Shown in pieces: positions 45,286 to 50,144 of a stretch of 50,144 nucleotides of DNA. Position numbers and translations under genes: made by a program. Source of the DNA: JAUYLU01 sp038065675 (GTDB lineage: Bacteria > Patescibacteriota > Minisyncoccia > Phycocordibacterales > VMEP01); contig JBBTQM010000016.1 in assembly GCA_038065675.1 (NCBI GenBank), positions 1 through 50,144 of the forward strand. The letters run 5' to 3'. Numbering within the stretch: position 1 is the first letter of the stretch; each line of letters opens with the position of its first letter. The notes under the pieces were generated by a model. That model did not search any database. It saw only the letters and a program-made list of their open reading frames with translations, and had not been told where the DNA came from.

Positions 45286-47205
45286 ATGTCTCTCCTAAAA
45301 CCCAATAAAAACAAGGACGAAAGAGGCGGCAAGGCTCCGAAAATCAACCGCCGCCAGCTCCTTTCCAATTTCCTGACCGCCATCATTATTTTTCTAGTTT
45401 TGATGAGTCTTTACACCGTCTTTACGGATAGTAAGAATGATATTAAAGAACTTCCTTTGTCAGACGTGTCAAAAAAGATGCTTGCCGGGGAGGTTAAAAA
45501 AATCACCGTAGAAGGGGAGAAGCTTTCGGTTGTTCTCAAAGACAACACGACGATTGTGTCCAAAAAAGAAAGCGAAGCGTCTCTTTCGGAGACATTCAAA
45601 AATTACGGGGTAACGCCGGAGCGTCTTGCCGGAGTTGAAATAGAAATCAAGAGCAATACCGGCTTATCATTCTGGCTTTTGAATATTTTGCCGTTCGCCA
45701 TCCCGATAATTTTCATTATTGTTTTTTTCTGGTTTATATCGCGGCAAGTGCGCGGCGCCGGCATGCAGGCGTTTTCCTTCGGGCAGTCCAAGGCGCGCGT
45801 AATTAATCCGGACGACCAAAATCAAAAAGTTACCTTCAAGGATGTTGCGGGAGTAAAAGAGGCGAAAGAAGAACTCAAAGAAATCGTTGATTTTTTGCGC
45901 AACCCGAAAAAATTCTTGGATATCGGCGCGCGCATCCCCAAGGGGGTAATTCTCATGGGCGCGCCCGGAACAGGGAAAACAATTCTCGCGCGCGCCGTGG
46001 CGGGAGAAGCCGGAGTTCCGTTTTTCCATCTTTCAGGTTCGGAATTCGTTGAAATGTTTGTCGGCGTCGGCGCTTCGCGCGTGCGCGACCTTTTCATGAT
46101 GGCGAAAAAAGCGGCACCGGCGATTATTTTTGTTGATGAAATTGACGCCGTTGGCCGCGTGCGCGGGACGGGAATCGGCGGCGGCAATGACGAGCGCGAG
46201 CAGACTCTCAACCAAATTCTTGTGGAGATGGACGGATTTGAGCCCACAGAAAAAGTTATTGTTATGGCGGCGACGAACCGGCCGGATGTTTTGGACCCGG
46301 CGCTTCTTCGCCCCGGGCGCTTTGACCGCCGCGTCATTCTTGAACTTCCGGACCGCAATGACCGCGAGGAAATTTTAAAAATACACGCCGTAAAAAAACC
46401 GCTTGCCGAGGACGTTAATCTTCGTACCGTCGCCGAACGTACCCCCGGATTTTCCGGCGCCGATTTGTATTCCCTTATGAACGAAGGCGCGATTCTCGCC
46501 GCGCGCGAAGAAAGAAAAAAAGTTTCTCAATACGATTTAATCCGCGCCATAGAAAAAGTTATGCTGGGGCCTGAACGCAAAAGCCACGTCCTTTCAAAAA
46601 AAGAAAAGGAAATTACCGCTTATCACGAGGCGGGGCATGCGCTTGCCGCTTCCGTTCTCCCGTATGCCGACCCGGTGCACAAAATATCAATCGTCGCCAG
46701 AGGACATGCCGGCGGCTATACGCTCAAGCTTCCCCTTGAAGAAAGGCGGCTTCAGTCGCGCAAAGAATTTTTGGATGACATAGCGGTTGCTTTGGGCGGA
46801 TACGTTGCCGAAGAAATGATGTTTGGCGACATTACTACAGGGCCGTCTAGCGACCTGCAGGTCGCGACGGCGGTCGCGCGCGACATGGTAACGCGTTACG
46901 GAATGTCGGCGCTCGGGCCCGTGGCTCTTGAAGAAATGGTAGGAAGGTCTCCGTTTGGCAGAGGGCTTGAGGGCAGGGAATATTCAGAAGAGGTGTCGGC
47001 GAAAATAGACGCCGAGGTTTCCAAAATATTAAATGAGGCTTTTGCCAAGACAAGAAAAGTTTTGAAAGACCACAAAAAGGCGCTTGATGCCATCGCTTCA
47101 CGCCTGATTGAAACGGAAACAATAGAACAGGAAGAATACGAGAAAATAATTATCGCAAACGGCATAATGCCGAAGAAGCGCGAGGAAATGAATTTGGCGA
47201 TTTAA
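45286..47205 (+). CDS. ftsH: ATP-dependent zinc metalloprotease FtsH
   Basis: 639 aa from the ATG at 45286 (MSLLKPNKNKDERG); the frame is open much further upstream, and ATGs at 45277 and 45280 overlap the -10, so I reject those. One membrane helix near residues 25-45, a periplasmic-type domain, a second helix (WLLNILPFAIPIIFIIVFF), Walker A MGAPGTGKTILARA near 225, Walker B FVDEIDAVG, and the zinc site HEAGHALA near 446. Degrades membrane and tagged proteins, likely including SsrA-tagged ones. Pro-Lys-rich C-terminus. Confidence 0.96.
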   Translation: MSLLKPNKNKDERGGKAPKINRRQLLSNFLTAIIIFLVLMSLYTVFTDSKNDIKELPLSDVSKKMLAGEVKKITVEGEKLSVVLKDNTTIVSKKESEASLSETFKNYGVTPERLAGVEIEIKSNTGLSFWLLNILPFAIPIIFIIVFFWFISRQVRGAGMQAFSFGQSKARVINPDDQNQKVTFKDVAGVKEAKEELKEIVDFLRNPKKFLDIGARIPKGVILMGAPGTGKTILARAVAGEAGVPFFHLSGSEFVEMFVGVGASRVRDLFMMAKKAAPAIIFVDEIDAVGRVRGTGIGGGNDEREQTLNQILVEMDGFEPTEKVIVMAATNRPDVLDPALLRPGRFDRRVILELPDRNDREEILKIHAVKKPLAEDVNLRTVAERTPGFSGADLYSLMNEGAILAAREERKKVSQYDLIRAIEKVMLGPERKSHVLSKKEKEITAYHEAGHALAASVLPYADPVHKISIVARGHAGGYTLKLPLEERRLQSRKEFLDDIAVALGGYVAEEMMFGDITTGPSSDLQVATAVARDMVTRYGMSALGPVALEEMVGRSPFGRGLEGREYSEEVSAKIDAEVSKILNEAFAKTRKVLKDHKKALDAIASRLIETETIEQEEYEKIIIANGIMPKKREEMNLAI

Positions 47206-47308
47206 AAACTATAACAAGTAACTAATCAACTTATAACAAGATAAAAAATTATTTCAGGCGTTTTTATCGGTTGTTTACGCGGGAATAATGTATTAGTGTA
47301 TTTATATT

Positions 47309-47382
47309 CCACCCCTAGCTCAGTTGGTTAGAGCACAGAGCTTATACCTCTGCGGTCCTTGGTTCGAATCCAAGGGGGTGGA
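47309..47382 (+). tRNA. tRNA-Ile, anticodon UAU
   Basis: 74 nt. Acceptor CCACCCC/GGGGTGG, D-stem GCTC/GAGC with loop AGTTGGTTA, anticodon stem CAGAG/CTCTG around CUUAUAC (anticodon UAU), T-arm CTTGG-TTCGAAT-CCAAG. No CCA is encoded. The anticodon reads AUA directly, while most bacteria use a CAU anticodon modified to lysidine. No other tRNA is seen in the window. Confidence 0.9.
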
Positions 47383-47396
47383 CAGAAAAATAAAAA

Positions 47397-47421
47397 AGCC
47401 GCGCTTCGGGGGCGCGGCCGT
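47397..47421 (-). terminator. Terminator of the receiver protein gene
   Basis: On the minus strand gccgcgcccccgaagcgcggc is followed by a T run, ending the response-regulator transcript. The T run faces the tRNA 3' side. Confidence 0.75.
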
Positions 47422-47435
47422 GGCGGTCATGGGAC

Positions 47436-47807
47436 TCATAGCTTACCGAGCCCATCTAGAACGGAGATGGCGATTTCCGGGAAATCGCTTTTTTCGCATG
47501 CGTACGAGGCGCCGCATTGCATGAGTTTTTTGTTGAAAGACGGGTCGGACGAAGTGGTGATAATCGGCCCTCTCCAGTCCGCCCTTATCCTTTGGGTGAG
47601 CATGAGAGTGTCGGGGGTTTTGCCCGACAGACAGGCGTCCATACCGATGAGGTCTAATCCCGAGACGTTATCCTTAAACAACTTTTCCGCCTCTGCTTCC
47701 GTTTTAGCCACGAGCAACCGGCAGAATTTTTCGAGCCTTACCGAGAAAGACCGGCAGACCCACTCCTTGTCTTCCACTACCAACACCAACGGCTTGTCGT
47801 AAGACAT
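47436..47807 (-). CDS. Orphan response-regulator receiver domain protein
   Basis: 123 aa from the ATG at 47807, which is preceded by a strong ggagga site. LVLVVEDKEWVCRSFSVRL gives the acidic pocket, LIGMDACLSGKTPD the candidate phospho-Asp, TTSSD the Thr/Ser switch and CEKSD the Lys. Only the CheY-like receiver is present, with no output domain and no histidine kinase in the window. It has a terminator and a strong Shine-Dalgarno like the cassettes at 4.4-11.4 kb. It may be under the recG promoter or its own. Confidence 0.8.
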   Translation of the reverse strand: MSYDKPLVLVVEDKEWVCRSFSVRLEKFCRLLVAKTEAEAEKLFKDNVSGLDLIGMDACLSGKTPDTLMLTQRIRADWRGPIITTSSDPSFNKKLMQCGASYACEKSDFPEIAISVLDGLGKL

Positions 47808-47870
47808 AGGTTCTCCTCCTGGATGTTCAGCCTTATTCTTTCTACTCCTTGAGCCGGGGTTTTGCAAGCA

Positions 47871-50051
47871 TCACTCAAAATGCATTTTTCCGGACTTCTC
47901 AATTATTTTTTTAAGTCCAGGATGATTTTTCAGTTCCGGGTCTTTCGTTATTATATTTTTTGCCGATTCGCGCGCCGCTTCCACCATTTTTATGTTTTTT
48001 ATCGCTTCCATCGCCAGGTCGGAGAGCCCCCATTGTTTGCCGCCGCTAAGTTCTCCGGCGCCTCTCATTTTTAAATCCGTCTCCGCCAGTTCAAACCCGC
48101 TTTTGGCGTCCCTGATAGCCCTCAATCGTTCGCCTGATTTTCCGTTTTTTGTTTCGGAAAAGAGATAGCAGTATGCCTGATGCGAACTCCTTAAAACTCG
48201 TCCGCGGAGCTGATGAAGCTGGGAGAGTCCGAAACGCTCCGCTCCTTCTATTATTATTGAGGTCGCGTTTTCAACGTTGACCCCGACTTCAACCATTGAG
48301 GTGGCGACAAGGATATCCGTTTCCCCTTCGGTAAATTTTTTCATCACCGCCTCCTTTTCCTTGTCTTTCATTTTGCTATGGAGAATGGCGATTTCATGCT
48401 CCGGAAAAATTTCTTTTTTGAGCCGCGCCGCTTCCGCTTTTACTGATTTTGCCAGCAATGCCAATTCTTTGTCAGGGTCAGGCTCGTCTATTCGCGGGCA
48501 AATAACGTACGCTTGCCTGCCGGCGCTAAGTTCCTTCCTGATTTTTTCATAAACCCCGCCGCGCTTTTCCTTAGATACTATTTCGGTCAATACCGTTTTT
48601 CTTCCTTCCGGCATTTCGTCAATAAGGGTCAAGTCCAAATCGCCGTAAATAGTGAGTGCGAGAGTCCGAGGTATCGGTGTTGCGGTCATGGAGAGCAGGT
48701 GCGGAACGGTGGAATTGGTGCCGGTGTTTTTTTGCGCCAAGGCGCTTCGCTGAAAGGTTCCAAAACGGTGCTGTTCATCTATTATGGAAAGCGCCAAATG
48801 CTTGAAAGAAACGGATTTTTGTATTATGGCGTGCGTACCGATAAGAATCGGTATTTCCCCGTTAGCTACCCATTTTAAAAGTTGCGCGCGCGATATATCG
48901 GTGGCTTTATCGGGAGATGTTTTTGACGGAAATTTTTTGCACCCGGAGCCGGTTATCAGCCCTATTTGTATCGGAAGATGTGAAAAATACCGCATGAAAG
49001 ATTCAAAGTGCTGTTTGGCCAGTATTTCGGTAGGCGCCATGTAGGCGACTTGAAGATTACCGAATTTGCCGCCCGCATTTTCTTTCGGCCGCGTTGAAAC
49101 GATTGCGTAAGCCGCCGCCGCGGCCACCAAGGTTTTGCCGGAACCGACGTCTCCTTCAAGAAGCCGCATCATGGGGGCTCCGCTTCCCAAATCTTTCACG
49201 ATTTCCATAAGGGCACGTTCTTGCGCCGCGGTCGGCTTGAAAGGAAAGCGCGATAAAAAATCACCCATCTCATCACCCAAATCGCGCGCCACGAACGCGG
49301 GGCGCGAACCGTATTCCAGGCGGCGTTTTTGTTCGGCTAGTTGTATCATAAAAATTTGCTCAAAAGAAAAACGTTTTCTGGCGGCAACATTTTCTTTTTC
49401 TTCGCGCGGCGCGTGTATCCACAAAAGAGCGGTTCTTATTCTGGGGAGATGGTACTTATCAAGAACATCGGCCGGAATCGTTTCTTCAATTGAATCAATA
49501 CCACCGGCCAATATTTTTTTTATGGAGTGGTAAAACCACCTAGATGTAATTCCGCGACTCTCGGGGTAAATCGGAAGAAGCGGAGTTTCCGGCATATCGG
49601 TGCCTACTTCAAAAAGCGAGTCGCTTGATTCCGGCAAGGCGCCGCCGCCCCAGTGTTCTATTTCCGGATTCGCAAGATAAAGTCCGTTTTTTCCGGAAGA
49701 AACCGTCCCGCGTAATTTCACCGCGTTTCCATCATGAAACATTTTGGCAAGATACGGTTGATTGAACCAGATAACCTTTATATTTCCGGTCTCGTCTTCA
49801 ACAATTGCTTCACCCAAAGGAGTTTTTTTCCTAAATGCCTTTCTGGTTTTTAATTTTTTTATTTTGCCGTATATCGTAACGCTATCTTTCGGCACAAGTT
49901 CGCTTATTTTTTTTACTTCACGCAAATTATCGTAACGAGACGGGAAATGGTAAAGAAGACCGCGGAGCGTCGTTAAGTTTAGCTTTTTCAGCGCTTTATT
50001 TTGCGCCGGAGTAAGGCGGAAAACGGATTCTATGTTATCCGATAAATTCAT
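47871..50051 (-). CDS. recG: ATP-dependent DNA helicase RecG
   Basis: 726 aa, complete. The N-terminal wedge/OB domain contains LRGLLYHFPSRYDNLREVKK and GETDILVATS-type motor parts follow. Walker A LLEGDVGSGKTLVAAAA, DEQH box LSIIDEQHRFGTFQRSAL, SMTATPIPRTLALTIYGDLD and the C-terminal QLHQLRGRVLRSSHQAYC motif are all present. It remodels stalled forks and Holliday junctions. It starts 93 nt before the end of the window; 50052-50144 shows nothing I can name. Confidence 0.97.
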   Translation of the reverse strand: MNLSDNIESVFRLTPAQNKALKKLNLTTLRGLLYHFPSRYDNLREVKKISELVPKDSVTIYGKIKKLKTRKAFRKKTPLGEAIVEDETGNIKVIWFNQPYLAKMFHDGNAVKLRGTVSSGKNGLYLANPEIEHWGGGALPESSDSLFEVGTDMPETPLLPIYPESRGITSRWFYHSIKKILAGGIDSIEETIPADVLDKYHLPRIRTALLWIHAPREEKENVAARKRFSFEQIFMIQLAEQKRRLEYGSRPAFVARDLGDEMGDFLSRFPFKPTAAQERALMEIVKDLGSGAPMMRLLEGDVGSGKTLVAAAAAYAIVSTRPKENAGGKFGNLQVAYMAPTEILAKQHFESFMRYFSHLPIQIGLITGSGCKKFPSKTSPDKATDISRAQLLKWVANGEIPILIGTHAIIQKSVSFKHLALSIIDEQHRFGTFQRSALAQKNTGTNSTVPHLLSMTATPIPRTLALTIYGDLDLTLIDEMPEGRKTVLTEIVSKEKRGGVYEKIRKELSAGRQAYVICPRIDEPDPDKELALLAKSVKAEAARLKKEIFPEHEIAILHSKMKDKEKEAVMKKFTEGETDILVATSMVEVGVNVENATSIIIEGAERFGLSQLHQLRGRVLRSSHQAYCYLFSETKNGKSGERLRAIRDAKSGFELAETDLKMRGAGELSGGKQWGLSDLAMEAIKNIKMVEAARESAKNIITKDPELKNHPGLKKIIEKSGKMHFE

Positions 50052-50144
50052 TGTCCGGAATTGTCGTTTTTAAATCTACTCAACCCCTCTAAATTTCCTC
50101 AAATCTTACCCCCGGGCTTACGGAGACGCTGGCATTGCTGATTT

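Noticed and set aside
47324..47802. Plus-strand frames over the tRNA and receiver gene
   Set aside because: They are antisense to the receiver gene or run through the tRNA, which have much better support.

Overview
Organism. The window looks like a chromosome segment of a Candidate Phyla Radiation bacterium (Patescibacteria, probably Parcubacteria-like). Reasons visible in the sequence: no uL30 gene between rpsE and rplO, short ribosomal proteins with Lys/Ala- or RGG-rich tails, a HerA/TraC-type membrane ATPase, secreted proteins with GYAW...GWISFN repeats, a zinc-type S14, an S23-type four-helix-bundle protein and very compact neighbouring genes. The lineage is inferred from these traits, not from a database search.

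Layout. 1-4336: fusA (5' end outside), a DUF378 gene on the minus strand, tuf and rpsJ. 4337-7270: four single-gene cassettes, each with its own promoter, strong ribosome binding site and terminator; two are frameshifted. 7271-10166: rplC-rplD-rplW-rplB. 10167-11446: two more cassettes around a duplicated 3' end of rplB. 11447-15617: rpsS-rplV-rpsC-rplP-rpmC-rpsQ-rplN-rplX-rplE. 15618-17301: an AT-rich insert with a SppA/ClpP-fold protease gene and a membrane protein gene. 17340-23545: rpsN-rpsH-rplF-rplR-rpsE-rplO-secY-adk, a four-helix-bundle gene and map. 23600-29792: cell-surface genes (membrane-anchored proteins, a repeat protein, a fibre with an S74 chaperone) and a HerA-like ATPase. 30051-36055: ndk, an unidentified structured RNA, a beta-CASP nuclease, a LOG-like protein, infC-rpmI-rplT on the minus strand, a coiled-coil exported protein and an HtrA-like protease. 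About 36260-44325: an integrative element at the 3' end of ssrA (tmRNA), carrying a large serine recombinase, an ATPase, an XRE regulator and several unknown proteins. 44318-50051: ssrA, smpB, ftsH, a tRNA-Ile with a UAU anticodon, an orphan receiver protein and recG.

How it works together. Most of the window builds or services the ribosome: ribosomal proteins, elongation factors, IF3, SecY, Map, and tmRNA with SmpB. The S10/spc gene order is kept but is broken into transcription units by inserts, and each unit restarts with a new promoter and a structured leader.

Most notable. Many spacers between ribosomal genes are long inverted repeats whose arms lie next to the upstream stop and the downstream start. 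At least three families can be told apart. One family, at rplW, rplV and rpmI, pairs with the AGG and the first two bases of the start codon. This suggests a repeated RNA device for translational coupling or control. It is the strongest candidate here for an undescribed system. Other points of interest are the cassette insertions with a duplicated rplB tail, apparent att scars at ssrA, leaderless promoter architecture, and the unknown genes of the ssrA island.
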